A DNA stretch of 64,000 nucleotides from Epiperipatus broadwayi. Its lineage: Eukaryota > Onychophora > Udeonychophora > Euonychophora > Peripatidae. The notes under the pieces were generated by a model that worked only from the letters and a program-made list of their open reading frames with translations, had not been told where the DNA came from and did no database searches. Shown piece by piece: positions 1-12,090 of the stretch. The stretch covers positions 27,022,426-27,086,425 of the forward strand of contig JAQFVV010000001.1 of assembly GCA_028023455.1 (NCBI GenBank), written 5' to 3'. The translations under genes and the position numbers were made by a program. Numbering within the stretch: the first letter of the stretch is position 1; each line of letters opens with the position of its first letter.

Positions 1-599
1 GATTGATAAATAGTAATTTCTGAAATTCAGAAATATTTAATATCATTATAGTTCTAACATCTTATTAGATAGATGGTAATTTTCAATCAATCTAGACTTT
101 ATTCAGATATTTGATCTATATCCAATTTAGATAGCCATTCAATTATAGATCAGTAAATGGGTAGGTGAATATTTTTAAGTAGAGTGATAAAAAATGAATA
201 ATAATTTGCATAACCTGCAGTTTATTAATCCAATGAGTAACATCTTTTTCCTCATTATTCTTCTGTAGGGAGATGCTGAAATGGCCCTTGTGTTTAAATA
301 ATTGATCAATTTGAGACCATTTTATTATCTTTACTTTTAATATAATCTTTATTGGTGAAATATATGGTTACATATTTTATATTATTTTAAATGTATAAAA
401 CATATTACATATGAAAATAATTAATGTACAAATTAACTAAAGGAAAAATAAAAACATAATAAAAACACACACAATTACTTCTCTATAAAGCTGATTTAAT
501 ATTCCAACCAGCAGACTGGTTTTCATCAGAAAGCACAGCAAAATAGCTATTTCCATATGTATACATGTTGTAGCTTAGGTGACATATAGGTGATTAATA
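1..599. other. AT-rich sequence, no gene seen
   Basis: No open frame with protein-like composition and no repeat structure that I can recognise. The short frame around 590-790 lies over the antisense side of a decayed LINE tail and is not a gene. Confidence 0.6.
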
Positions 600-1480
600 A
601 TCTATATTGTATATATATAAATTATTTACTTATTATTAAAAAACAGTTTCAAATGGAATTATATATCAGAAACAACACTCCCAAAACATACCTATACCAA
701 GTGCCTATTGATATTCTTGATATATATCCTTTGGTTAATAAACTATTACTGAAAGGGAAGGCAAGAGTAATGAGGCTTCATATGGGATGATATATATCTG
801 AAGAAGAAAATGCCTTATCTCTGTTTTTGATTTTAGATATCTGTTTTGTAAACAGGGATTGCAATTTCTTGGATGTAGGGTTAAAACAAAAATCACATCT
901 CAGAATACAAAGGTTGAACATGATGAAAATTGTGATTCTAATGGAGGGAAAGAAACCAGTCTTGATACTATGATGTTGGTGATTAATGAAATATGTGACT
1001 AGTGATTGATTCAATAATATTTCTATAGACAAGAACATCTGGACATTGAAATAAAAGGTGATGAATTGTTTCTTCTGATTTATGACATAGTGAGCAGATA
1101 GGGTAAAGGTTAGCATATGCCTTTCTTTGTGACAAATAATAATTAGTGCATAGAGAATAAATATTAATTTTTAATAAAAAATCTAGATATTTTGGTTCTA
1201 GATGCCAAAATTTGAATTTTGAAATGATTTGTTTATTATTGAGATTAAGCAGAGACTAAAGTTGAGATTAATTGCTATTATGAGTCATGTCATAGGCCTC
1301 CTGATAAATTATTTTCCTTAAAATAATAATACTGATTCAAAATGAGAAGGAACACATTTTATAAGAGATTGAAAAAACTTACTCTCATTGGGCACCTCTG
1401 ATGCCATCATGATGTGCAGGATTATAAATTATGTTAGAATTTCAAATAAAACTGGCCCAATTGCAATGCAATAGATATTT
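600..1480 (-). pseudogene. LINE ORF2 C-terminal remnant with zinc finger (Tx1/L1-like)
   Basis: Read on the minus strand, 1040-1100 encodes CSLCHKSEETIHHLLFQC. This is the CCHC-type zinc finger that ends the ORF2 protein of many APE-type LINEs, where it helps bind template RNA or target DNA during target-primed reverse transcription. The rest of the region continues as LINE-like residues broken by stops and frame changes, so nothing functional is encoded. It faces away from the RT remnant that starts at about 1480. The two look like one element whose 5' part was inverted on insertion. The family is inferred from motif style, not from alignment. Confidence 0.55.
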
Positions 1481-2700
1481 CATTTGCCTTTGATTTTGTA
1501 CCCATTGACTCTCTCATTGAATTGCTACAGTCTCATGACATATTAATTTCTTTATATATTAGCTAACCTATTAACAAATAGAGAAATTTCTATTACTCTT
1601 AATGGCATAGTGTCCCCAGGCTTTAAGCCTTTTAACTCTCTTTCACAAGGTCACCATTGAGTGCATTATTTTTCATCACCTATATCAATCCACTCCTTCT
1701 TAAATAGAAGATAAACTACCTGGTATTCCTGTCCCAATGATTAATAAGGCTATCAAGCATATAATTTTTATGGATGATTTTGTTATATTCTTCCCATTCA
1801 AACAATATCTACAATCATGTATCTCAATTCTTGAAGGATACAATGCTTGTTTTAAATTTCAATTAACATTGATAAATCATCCACATGGAATATATTCTCT
1901 GGCAAAAGGGTCTTGTCACTCTTTATTGCTCCCCACACAATTGTCTCAGTTTTCCTATTTAAAAAATCAATAAATGCTATGAAAATAATAATCCAAAACT
2001 CACTGCTCTAATATATTGAAAAAAATCATTAACTCCCTGTCCAAAGCATACCTGTCACTTCATGCAAAAATTTCTCTAATCAACATCTTAATCTTTCCCA
2101 AAATCACATCCTATATGCCAATTATTAGTTTCACTAATGTGTTAAGAGAAAAATAATTTCACTTTGTTCCAAATTAATGTGGAATAAAAAGGCTGTGGTC
2201 ATCAGTATTAGAACAGTGAATAGCCATGCCAAAAATAATTGCCTCTTACTTCACTCAATTCCTACCTTTTTCTTTCAGAGAACATTTAACTCAATATTTA
2301 AATTTATATCTATATACCCTGATGCTATAAAATTTGTCCGCATTACCTCTATTGATAAATCTTTTTATTATCTTTAATATGATGATTAGGGAACTGCACC
2401 ATCACATGAATATATCGATAAAATTTAGGTTACAAGTTTCATTTTGGAATAGCCATTTACCTTTCATAAAGTTATTGGTGCTGATATAGTATGTTGGTGG
2501 ATTTGAATTTGAAAACAAAAAACACGTGGCATGAGGATAAATTATCACAAAACACTCATAAAACATAAATGCTGAGGCTATAATTAAAAAAAGGTGTTGG
2601 GAAGGGACACATTTAAAAATTGTGGAAACCACACAAAAAAATGAGGTTCAGTGTGACAAGATGTACAGTAAACAAAATGAATCAGAAAAACCTTATCTAG
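1480..2700 (+). pseudogene. LINE reverse transcriptase remnant (Tx1/L1-like)
   Basis: Successive frames give recognisable RT blocks in the right order. NREISITLNGIVSPGF and a damaged QGxPLSAL block lie at about 1575-1670. INPLL follows at about 1690. The catalytic-loop block is seen as FMDDFVIF at about 1770, where a F/YADD motif is expected, followed by ISILEGYNAC. The thumb-like LSLHAKISLINILIFPKITSY lies at about 2050-2115 and WNKKAVVIS at about 2180. Stops and frameshifts occur throughout, so it is a fossil of the polymerase that copies LINE RNA at the target site. The order matches Tx1/L1-like ORF2 proteins. Only RT through thumb is present here; the matching zinc finger lies on the opposite strand at 600-1480. 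Confidence 0.6.
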
Positions 2701-5700
2701 ATATAATTGAAAAATATTAAACAATTTAAATACTTACAGATATATGTGAACAAAAAAAAATGTTTTTTTTTTTTTTACAGATATATATTTTAACTAACAA
2801 TTTAAATATAAAAACAATCATTAATCAGCTTCATTTATTAAATAAAAATGTTTGATTATATTAAATTAAAGAACAGTAATACTTAGTGTCTACATCTTGT
2901 TGCCATAGTTGCTGACGTTTTTTTGGATAAAGAAAATATAACCTTTTAAAATATTAAGAGTTTATTTTTAAAAATAAATAAATAAATAAAACAAATGTAT
3001 ATATTGTGAAACAATTAGAAAAACATCTGTGAGAGTCATTAACAGTTTTTTCATCAGAATAGAATGTTTCTATTATGATAACCTTTAAATCTGTTCTTTT
3101 CTATTATTGATTTTTTTTTTTAAATTAACTTATTCCAGACAGTAAAAATACTGCCAACTGGAGACTACTTCATAGTATGGTGCCATACTTTAAAACATTT
3201 ATCATAAAATCTGCTTAACATCAATAGTCGGATACCAAAAGAATATATATTTCGAATTGAAAGTATCGTAGTAATGGTCACGTGATTCGGTCAATAATTG
3301 ACATCCAGTCTGAAAATATTTGAAATAATTTTACAATTTAAAACAAAAGCTCTCATGCTGTAGAGCATTTTATAATTTAATATTGTATATTTACAATACA
3401 TCAAATAAAAATTTGTTCTTAAATTTTTACTTTAAATAGATATCCTTTCATACCCCCCCCCCCCCAATCTCTGTATTTTAATCTAATATTTAATTTTTTT
3501 TTCTAATAACAAATTGCAACTATTATGCCAAATTTATTATACAGAAATAAGATATAAAGCCGTATCATTCATTATAATACAGATACTTAAAATTTTCATT
3601 TTAGCATAATATATAACATTCTGAAAATATGACGAAAAGATTATCATATGTCTAATAAGTATTTATTTCACCTTGCTGGATATAATGTTATTGAATCTGC
3701 TGTTGTAAAAGTAAAATATTACTATAGAATGTCAAGTAGAAATAAGAATATCAGTCTTCTTAAAAAGTATTTAGATTTAAACATGTTTTCATGGGAATGG
3801 CAAATCATTCTTACATTATACGATCTCAATTACATTTTGAAGAGATGGTGGCTCAGGGTACAATACCCTTCAATTATGCAAAAAGTCTAAAAAACCGAAT
3901 TTGTTGATGTTCAATGACAATGTCACATTCTGTTAATAAATAGGATAAATCTGTAATATATATATGGTTCTATTAGATGATTACAGATTGCCTAATTCAA
4001 ATATTCTAAAAACCATTTTAAGTACAATATAATTCATAATTGACATGGTGGCAAAAAAGCTAAATCCTATCAAATTTATCTCTAAACTTGAATAGTTTTT
4101 GAAGAGTTGTGTAATCATTGTTTTATGAAAATCTAATAGCATTATTTTTTGAATGATAATTACAGTATTATAATTTCTTTGAATGTTTTTTTAAATTTTA
4201 GAATGTTTTTTACTCTCTCAACTCATTAAGACTGGTGTGACTTAATTGTTTAAATATTCAAATTGATGACAAATTAATTTGATAATATTAAATAGATTCT
4301 ATCTATTTCAGAACAAGATTGTAGTAATAATAATTAGAGACAAATACATATTTATTATTATTATTTAAAATTTTGTTATTAAATTCTGTGTCAGTGATTA
4401 TGGTTTCTAGTGATTCCAGGTAATAAGATTTTATGGAACCGTCTTTCAGAAGTTATCTTGGCATAAAGGAAGAATATTAATATCAATCACTTTTCTTTAT
4501 TCACTTAACAATGCATAATACACTTATTGGGTTTAATTGCCCAATAATCTTCAGATCTCTAATAAACATAAATTATAAATACAAAAATATTTATGTATAA
4601 ACACATAATTTCTACATGTTATATATATTTCATAATATTAACTCTTCCTTTTAATCAATATACCTATATATACTCACTTATATATATCCCTACATAAATA
4701 TCCTTAATCACTTTAATTATTTTTACATTTATATTATTTTTAATAATTAATTCTTTTTTTTTATCATCTATATATATTTTAATAATTTTATATTCTATTT
4801 ATCTATTATTTTTTATTTACTTTTAATTCTAATATATTTTTTTATATTTAACCCATATAGTCTAACTTTAAAGTTATACAGGATTGTAATACTTCATAAA
4901 GGAAGAAATAAGTATCACACTGTTATATTCTACTTTACAGTAATATCCGTCAATGAAAATGTACCTAAGCTCAAATTACCTTGTCTTATATCTTGCCAAT
5001 CTCATTCATCTTCATTTTTAGTCAATAAAAATAATGCTCCTACCCACTGCCATAGCTTAATTATCATTATCACATTACTGTAAATAATGTTAATAATATT
5101 TTACATTCCAATTAATTTCTCCATCCTTTCCAATTAAAGTGAAAGTTGGAATTATTCACAAAAGAAAAAAACTATATTTTTTAAACAGACTCCTTCTTAT
5201 TCATTTAAAATCTGATTTTTTTAAAAAAGCTTTAAAATATAAATTTTATTATTAATTAATGAACCAAATAATACGAACAAATTTATCATTGCTATATTTA
5301 TGTGTAATTACAAAAGTAATAAAAAAAAGTCCTTATTTAAATAAATAAAAAATTGCTTTGTAAAAATCTTTATTTTCATTAAATAATTCATTTTTGATAA
5401 ATAATAATTTATATATGTGCACTTCTATTTGATTATAGGCTTTTTAGTATACCTGATAGCAAAGTTAATAGAAAATTTTATGCAAGTATTTACATATATT
5501 ATAATGGATTTGGGTTTTTATTCTTCTTGTATACATTTCTACATTAGAATGTATGAGGATTTAAACACTGGACTTAATCCCAGAATTTAAATTCTTGTCC
5601 TTATCTTTGAATTAAACATCCTAACTAACTATGATATTCATTATTGTGTAACCAGCTATATTTCCTAATGACCATTCCCATAAAATATGTCCAAGTAAAG

Positions 5701-6340
5701 AGAGAGTCTATCCCTTGTCACTATAGATCCTAATTTATTTATAATGCAACTTCCATACTGCAGATTAGAACAACTTATCTATAACAAAAAAAAATCTATA
5801 GATCAGTTCCAAATCCTCTCCTAGCTTCTTAAATGTTATTTCCTCCATTAACACACTACTATGTTAGAAAAAGTATGGCAATGCATTACAGGGTGTATGT
5901 GTAAAAAGCGATACTTAATTAGATTTGGAATGAGAGAAAGAAAATGGACAACTAGACTTATAAATAATATGAATAAAATAATTTAAAAATATATTTACAT
6001 ATCTGCAATATTTACAATTACTATAGTATACTTCTGTATGAATCAAATGCCTAAAATATATAATTAGATGAGAATATATCCATATTAAAAAAAGCATTTA
6101 ATTGGATTGATTATTCTTTATGAGATCCAATATTCTTACTTAAGATCTAGAACAATCACACAATTGTTACTTTTAAATTAATACCATAATCATAAAAAAA
6201 ATAAATGCACAAATAAATATAAATATTCAAGTTATAATCATTGTTAATCATTAATTATTAGATAAGAAATAAATTATAACTTCTGTTTGTTATAACTATC
6301 AAACATTAAGTTAAGAAAATTTAAATGTTTGAGAAATGTT
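2700..6340. other. AT-rich non-coding stretch
   Basis: Long A/T tracts, a run of C at about 3453-3466, and no frame with protein-like composition. The open frames at 3648-3890 and 5915-6097 have no recognisable motif and look like chance frames. I see no element boundaries here. Confidence 0.5.
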
Positions 6341-6357
6341 AAATATTAATCAAAAAC
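6341..6357 (+). repeat. left 17-bp direct repeat (candidate target-site duplication)
   Basis: AAATATTAATCAAAAAC at 6341-6357 recurs exactly at 6926-6942 and brackets the palindromic element. A perfect 17-bp repeat at both edges of a structured insert is most simply a target-site duplication. Its length fits target-primed retrotransposition better than a cut-and-paste transposon. Confidence 0.7.
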
Positions 6358-6420
6358 TTTCACACCACTCTCCACACCATCTCAAAACACTGATACACTT
6401 GAACACATATATGTTGAAAA

Positions 6421-6490
6421 GATAAATAATCACCAATATATGTATTTCATGCTAAACCAGCAATCATCAGTTGGTCCAGATTACCATCTC
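6421..6490 (-). ncRNA. candidate type I hammerhead ribozyme, left arm of family A
   Basis: On the minus strand the order is ACCAA, CUGAUGA (6464-6470), a hairpin UGCU-GGUUU-AGCA (6449-6463), GAAA (6445-6448), a minimal stem III AU-ACAU-AU, A as residue 17 (6437), then UUGGU (6432-6436). ACCAA pairs with UUGGU. After a 3-nt bulge the helix continues with GGUAAUC (6479-6485) pairing to GAUUAUU (6425-6431), two of those pairs being G-U. Predicted cleavage lies between 6437 and 6436. A very short stem III and a bulged stem I are known traits of animal retrozyme and Penelope-associated hammerheads. A weakness is that the first stem II pair (10.1/11.1), nearly always G-C, is U-U here, so activity may be weak or lost. 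Confidence 0.55.
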
Positions 6491-6728
6491 TACACATATA
6501 TGCTATAAGTGATCAGATATATATATTAAGATAGCCCAACCTCATGCTTTAATGGTCAGGCTTCAATCTACTCCACACGCCAACTCTTCAACCATCCATC
6601 CAAATGAAAATCTGATGATTGGATGGATGGTTGAAGAGTGAAGTAGATTGAAGCCTGTCTATTAAAGTATGAGGTTTGTCTATCTTAATATATATCTGAG
6701 CACTTATAGCATATATGTGTAGAGAAAT

Positions 6729-6793
6729 GGTAAGCTGGACCAACTGATGATTGCTGTTTTAGCATGAAATACTTTATTAGTAATTATTTATCT
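6729..6793 (+). ncRNA. degenerate hammerhead-like core, right arm of family A
   Basis: This is the mirror copy of the left-arm core. CTGATGA lies at 6744-6750, a stem II hairpin at 6751-6765 and GAAA at 6766-6769. The 3' strand of stem I has drifted (TTAGT in place of TTGGT), leaving a mismatch against ACCAA, and the distal helix is weakened. It probably no longer folds well, but it confirms that the motif belongs to the repeated unit. Confidence 0.45.
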
Positions 6794-6925
6794 TTTCAAC
6801 ACATATGTGTTCAAGTGTATCAGTGTTATGAGATGGTGTGGTGGGTGGTGTGAAAGTCTGTGCTCATTTATTCTATATATTACATATATAGATACAGGTA
6901 TATAATACACCTGTGTGTTTCAGTC

Positions 6926-6942
6926 AAATATTAATCAAAAAC
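6926..6942 (+). repeat. right 17-bp direct repeat (candidate target-site duplication)
   Basis: Exact second copy of the 17-mer at 6341-6357. The bases next to it differ on the two sides (GTT versus GTC upstream), so the repeat is bounded. Confidence 0.7.
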
Positions 6943-7796
6943 AAAATTATGATCAATTTTATAATTTTGTTATTAGTTTAAAAGCCTGTCATTATAAATC
7001 AAATAAATCTTACCATATTATCAGAATTTTAATATCACTACTATTATTACTCATCTAAAACAATTTTTCTTAAAAATTGGTTCAAATCTTTTTGAAAAAT
7101 TTATCTATAGAAAAATCACTATAAGTATTATTCAAGACATCTTTGGTGCACTTTCTTGGATTTTTCTCTAGATAGAATTATGATAAGGATGAATTATGTG
7201 TTAATCATGGACAGGCTGATAAAAACAATGTATAAAAGATAACAGGCACTGCTTGTTCTAGTTCATCAGCTTTTGGTACAGGAAGAACTAACACACTTTT
7301 AAAATTGGCATTGAAAAAAGGCTACCTGATTCCAGGTTTAATAAACTAAAGTACTAATAAAAGTTTTTATCTCAGCATAGTGAGACTTTTAGCTATTGCA
7401 CAGTTTTCCATGTTAGCTAGGTTAATAGTTCACAAGTTAGTAGTTTCTTAAAGAACATAAAATACTATTCTCATAAGTTTAACTTTTTGGAATATTGTTA
7501 AAAAGATAGCTCCCTTAAAACTGGAAGAACTTGATATCAAAGAATTTCCAATTTTCTTAGTGGTATCTATCACTTATTTATATTTTAACCCTATTCATGA
7601 TCTGGGTACTTTTATTTTGTCACAAATTAATTAGTTTTAAATTAATTAAATTTTTTTCTTTTATAAAAATAACTTTTCTTTGTTTTTACAAGAAAACATA
7701 AAAAATGCAAAAATATTGTCTTTATCTCCAGTTTCACTGATTAACAATTTTTCCAAATTAAACACATAGAATTATTAGGCAAAATTTTAATTACTA
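6943..7796. other. AT-rich sequence, nothing recognised
   Basis: No coding, RNA or repeat structure that I can support. Confidence 0.5.
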
Positions 7797-8140
7797 TTAG
7801 ATAAGTAAGTAATATATATTAATGCTATAACTTTAAGACTATGTGTCTATATGCAATAGTAGAAACCTCTACAAATCTTAACACAAGATTAATACTTTAA
7901 AAGACAAGAGTGGCCACTCTTATCTTCGACCTACTTTTTAATTATATAGGTGAATCTAAAGCATTTTAATTTGAGAGTGTGAAGCTATTAACTACTTCAC
8001 TGATTAAGTCCACAATTTCTATACAAGCTAACATATGCAAAATCTTTTGATTTACAGTGAGTCAGTATAAAGCTCTTATATTTAGAACTCTTTTAAGACA
8101 ATTTAAAGTTGTAATTAATAATTTATTAATATGTGTATAT
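7797..8140 (+). repeat. Family C repeat, diverged full-length single copy
   Basis: Collinear with the 349-bp unit of the array at 28081-29552. Shared landmarks in order are GTAAGTAATAT, AAACCTCTACA, a CGACCTACTTTTTAATTATATAGGTGAA block, GAGTGTGAAGCTATTAACTACTTCACTGATTAAGTCCAC, GCAAAATCTTTTGATTTA and TTTAAAGTTGTAATTA. The GTGAAG/CTTCAC hairpin is kept. It shows that the unit also exists as an old dispersed monomer. No open frame. Confidence 0.65.
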
Positions 8141-11110
8141 TTTACTGATATGAACAGAAAATGAAGGAGAAATAGAGAGACTTGTAACTTTTACAATTAA
8201 AAAAAAATCCAGTCTGTGTACTTTTACTCATTACTCATAACTTGGACCTTTAAAAGGCTTTATAATTGTGTACGAAATAGAAGAATTCTCTATCCAGTTT
8301 TCTTTTAGAACACATTAAGATTAATTTTAATAATAATTACTAAGTGCCTTGGGGATGTTCAATTAGTGTGCTATCTAACTGCATTGGTCCCATTTAACTT
8401 TATACAACAAGAATTAACTCCATTATTTTTTTCTTTTCCCTTTATTTTATATATCTATTTTAGTGTGCGGGTAAAAAGCTTATAAGTTGACTAATTTATT
8501 TTAAATCGAATCTGACTTGCTATAATATATATATATATATACATACTACATAATATAATTTTTTTAAATTTAGATACCAACAAAAATATTTAACAACAAA
8601 AAAACACTGCAATAAAATAATCTAATATCATCATATGCTTATCAGAGTGTTTAAGATGAAAAAATGGCTGACTTTGGAATATGATTCCTGGCAGTGTTCT
8701 TGCAGGTTAGAGGATCTGAGAAATGTTCAAATTCACTGTATAATTTTTTATTTAACACTACTTTAAATCATGAGTAACTAAAAACATAGATAGAGTAGAG
8801 TATGATATATAATGATGTTCAAAATATATGTTATTGAATCTATATTTAATATGTATGTTAATAGATGTTTAATTAAATACTATGAATATTTTAAAAAAAA
8901 AATAATGCTTATGTGACAATATGTCTAAGTTGTCTTTATATCCATTTTTGAATGTTTTAAAATTATTTATTGAAAATATTCAATCGTTATTAATTGTCTT
9001 CAATACAAACAGTATTTCTACAGGATGGCATCAATTATTTAGTTGGTCAGATTATCCAGTACATATTTATTATTGTAATAATGAGTTGATTTATCTCACT
9101 ACTATTCATGATTACTGCTTTCATAATCAATTGGTTTAGTTTTAATCTAATTGAGTAATCATTTATTTATAACTTTTCTTTAATATCTAGCTTTTAAAAA
9201 ATAGAATATCTACAAAATTCTGATTTTTGTTTTCGAAGATATATATCTACAGATAAATATATTTTTCAGTTCTCCATTGAAAACCCATTTGTATTAGTCT
9301 CTCAACTATTTCACCCTTTATTTTTAAAAAATATCAATAAATTATACATGTCTTCACCAAAAATTTTAAAATCAGTTGCTCTCCATAACATTATAACTTT
9401 GAAAGCTTCATATTTGGACATAATTCCCATTTCCCCCTTCTTTCCTTTAACTCTTATAATAATTATCTTCAAGTTCTTTTCATTTTGACTATAAATGTGA
9501 TGCAAACAGCATATGAAGTATCATTTCCCTTTTTCCAGGAATACTTAATCCACTTATTTTTATTCAATGTGGCTTCCCTCGTTTAATATCCAGTTTAAAA
9601 TTTAAAATGTAAGGTGATAATTTATAATTTCATATAATATATTCATCAATTTGAAATCATCCTGTTTTGTTATAGTCTGATTTTGTGCTTTTATTAAATA
9701 ACAAAAATTTCAAAAATAGAGTTAAATATTTTATGGTTAAAGTAGTAAAAGTATTTTAAAGATTTTTATTATTTAATAGGACTTACCTACATGTTTTCAC
9801 ACTAGTACATAAAACATCACAAAGTCAGAAACAAATAGTATCAATAATATTTTCAGTTGTGGTGTGGGCATTGGTTAAAAAGATTATAAATATAAACATT
9901 CACTTCAGTCAAATTTAACAATCTTGAAACTCAGTCACTCAGATTTTGATGAAAAGAGAGAAATTATGTTAACCAGAGAATTAATTGCATAACAATCATA
10001 CATTAACTGCTATGTAATGAAATCTTTGATTAGCCATTCTGAGTCTCCAAGCAAATCACTAAAATAAAATTTTACTAAGATTTGAAAATATTATTTGTTT
10101 GATAATTTTTGTTGGTCCCACTGCATAACAAGAAATCACCAAACTGAGAAATAATGAAATAGCTGCTTGATTCCTCTGTCCTTTTAAACATTCACTACAC
10201 TAAAAACTAAGATTTGAAAACATTTGATAATTTTTGTCAGACCTCTTCCATCCTGTGCTTGTGAATTTGAAGTACCTGCCTAAAACATTTTTATTAACTA
10301 GAAATCATCAAATATTAAATAATTAATGTATTGAATTTTATTCTAGTTGGAACTTCTCCTAAAACTTTTGTTCATTTGATTTTTCTGAGGACATTTCCTG
10401 ATCCTTATTTATTATTTACAAATAGATATTTTAATACATTTTTAAAATGAAATATTCTATAGAATGATTGGTTAAATGATTCTAATGAAATACTTTAATG
10501 ATAGTATGGATTATAATTAAACTAGTGTTTAGAATATCTTTAGTATAATGAAATAATTAATTGACATGCAGAAAAAAAAGAATGCAATAAGCAACAGGCT
10601 AATTTGCATGTACATGTTAATAATAGTCTTAGTTTATAAAAATTAACAAAGCTGGTAAAAAAGTTTGCAAAAGAAGAATTAAAAAGGGGAAAAAATAAAT
10701 AGTACAAAAATAAACAGTGCAAACGAAGTGCAGCTAATAATGTGCTAAGTACTAAGTTTAAGTTATGTTCTGAGGTCAGTTCTGTTGTTGTGCAAATTAG
10801 CAAAGAAAAGCTCTAGTCAAAAATCTAATTCGACTATCTCAAAAATATGTGTGTGAGCAATAGTGTGCTTACAAAATTATAGAGTTACAGTCATTTGTAT
10901 ATATTAAATCTCTATAAAGATATGAAGTGTAAAGTGATTTAAGTCATCCTATTTTCAAACAGAAAATAGCCAGCTAAATTACTAATATTTTACTAATAGT
11001 ATTATCATTATTCAGAGTAAAAAAACTCTTGAATTTATTATTACACTTTGTTGTTGTTTCCTTTATTTAACATCAAAATGTATCCAGCTTCCAATTGATT
11101 GATTAGCCTT
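8141..11110. other. AT-rich non-coding stretch
   Basis: No gene recognised. A (TA)n tract lies at about 8525-8540. A short imperfect duplication sharing ACTAAGATTTGAAAA and TTTGATAATTTTTGT occurs at about 10074-10120 and 10207-10245. The open frames at 8921-9139, 9311-9505 and 10540-10803 have no recognisable protein features. Confidence 0.5.
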
Positions 11111-11116
11111 ATATAT

Positions 11117-11268
11117 ATCATCATCATCATCATCACCAAACATTATCAATCCACTGCAGGATGAAGATCTCTCCAAGTTCAATCCATTTTTTTCCAATCC
11201 TTAGCCTCTCTTCTCCACATCACCCCTGCACACTTTCTTATTTGATCCATCCATCTAACATGTGGCCT

Positions 11269-11270
<2 letters not shown>
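11117..11270 (-). pseudogene. LINE 3' end: ORF2 C-terminus plus (GAT)n tail
   Basis: Read on the minus strand, the frame gives RLRIGKKWIELGEIFILQWI, preceded by residues resembling the conserved RxxCAGVxWxREAKD stretch with two stops. This C-terminal peptide, ending in a run of GAT triplets, is a familiar 3' end of APE-type LINEs in invertebrates. The GAT tail lies at 11119-11136 and would be the retrotransposition start point. Only about 150 bp remains, and a (TA)n array sits at its upstream edge. Confidence 0.5.

Positions 11271-11336
<66 letters not shown>
11271..11336. repeat. (TA)n microsatellite
   Basis: About 33 uninterrupted TA dinucleotides. It abuts the LINE 3' fragment. Translation across it gives a meaningless Ile-Tyr repeat. 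Confidence 0.95.
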
Positions 11337-11339
<3 letters not shown>

Positions 11340-11990
11340 GGCCTGTCTATAGGCAGTATGATCCTAAGCAGAGGTGCCAAGCCCCTACATTAGGCCCTAC
11401 TTGGACCCTGGCTAGGTACTATTAACAGACTTACTATTTTTCAACCATTTTCTTTAACTGTAATAATTGAATTTAGGTAAGGCTAGTATTTATCCCAATT
11501 TACTTTACATGATTAAATATTTCTACAATAAGACGTATTTTAAATATAATCAATGTGAGACTCGTTTACCTATAAACAGATCACATCCCCATAACATTAA
11601 ACAAATATTTGTTCAATGGCATGATAATACTCAGATATTCCTCCTTATTAAGTATCTACACACTCTCATAACTAACAATAATATCCAATATATCATTTCA
11701 TACCTATAACTATTAAGTTTTAATTCAATAACACATTAAATTAATCTGTTATATAATTACAGATTTTGATAATTAAGATTGGCAATAATCATAAGAATAA
11801 CTTTACAATAAGGAGATACTACCTATGGAATATCAAAAGGGATTTTACAGATTTCCATGGGTAGTGCACATATTAAAAAAGGCTTATAATTTAAATCTAT
11901 AATCAAGCTTTATATTTATGTTCTTTAATACTTATTATTAAAATAATATGTTAACAAAACTGTAATTAACACTAATACTTTCACTAATAA
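11340..11990. other. non-coding, short GC-richer patch then AT-rich
   Basis: The patch at 11337-11430 is less AT-rich and contains no frame or structure I recognise. The open frame at 11467-11709 has no recognisable motif. Confidence 0.4.
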
Positions 11991-12090
11991 TTAATTTAAA
12001 CCACTAAACATCACATGATCACCATCTTTATACTAGCACATAATTGTTGTAAACAAAGGCAAAACTCTCCATTTCATTTTAATAGACACC
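11991..12090 (+). repeat. Family B terminal fragment
   Basis: Contains TAAACCACTAAACATCACAT, TGATCACCAT and GGCAAAACTCTCCAT in the same order as one end of the family B units at 44274-44690 and 59096-60350. It is truncated after about 95 bp. Confidence 0.65.

Larger units (their letters stand above)
6358..6925. mobile_element. Family A fold-back element with two hammerhead-like cores
   Basis: The segment 6358-6856 is a near-perfect inverted repeat: each arm is about 240 bp and the centre is near 6606. It begins with TTTCACACCAC and ends with the complement at about 6856. A 69-bp AT-rich tail follows, then the second copy of the flanking 17-bp repeat. There is no open frame, so it is non-autonomous. 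Each arm contains CUGAUGA, a short hairpin and GAAA, in opposite orientations on the two arms. What I see: the palindrome, the direct repeats and the ribozyme-like core. What I infer: a head-to-head dimer of a small ribozyme-bearing retroelement, moved by another element's reverse transcriptase. A DNA-type fold-back MITE is the alternative, but 17-bp target duplications would be unusual for one. Confidence 0.65.

Noticed and set aside
3648-3890. 80-codon open frame
   Set aside because: No motif, AT-driven composition and no supporting context. Best read as chance.
11161-11352. 63-codon open frame ending in Ile-Tyr repeats
   Set aside because: The second half is the (TA)n array and the first half is antisense to a LINE 3' end.
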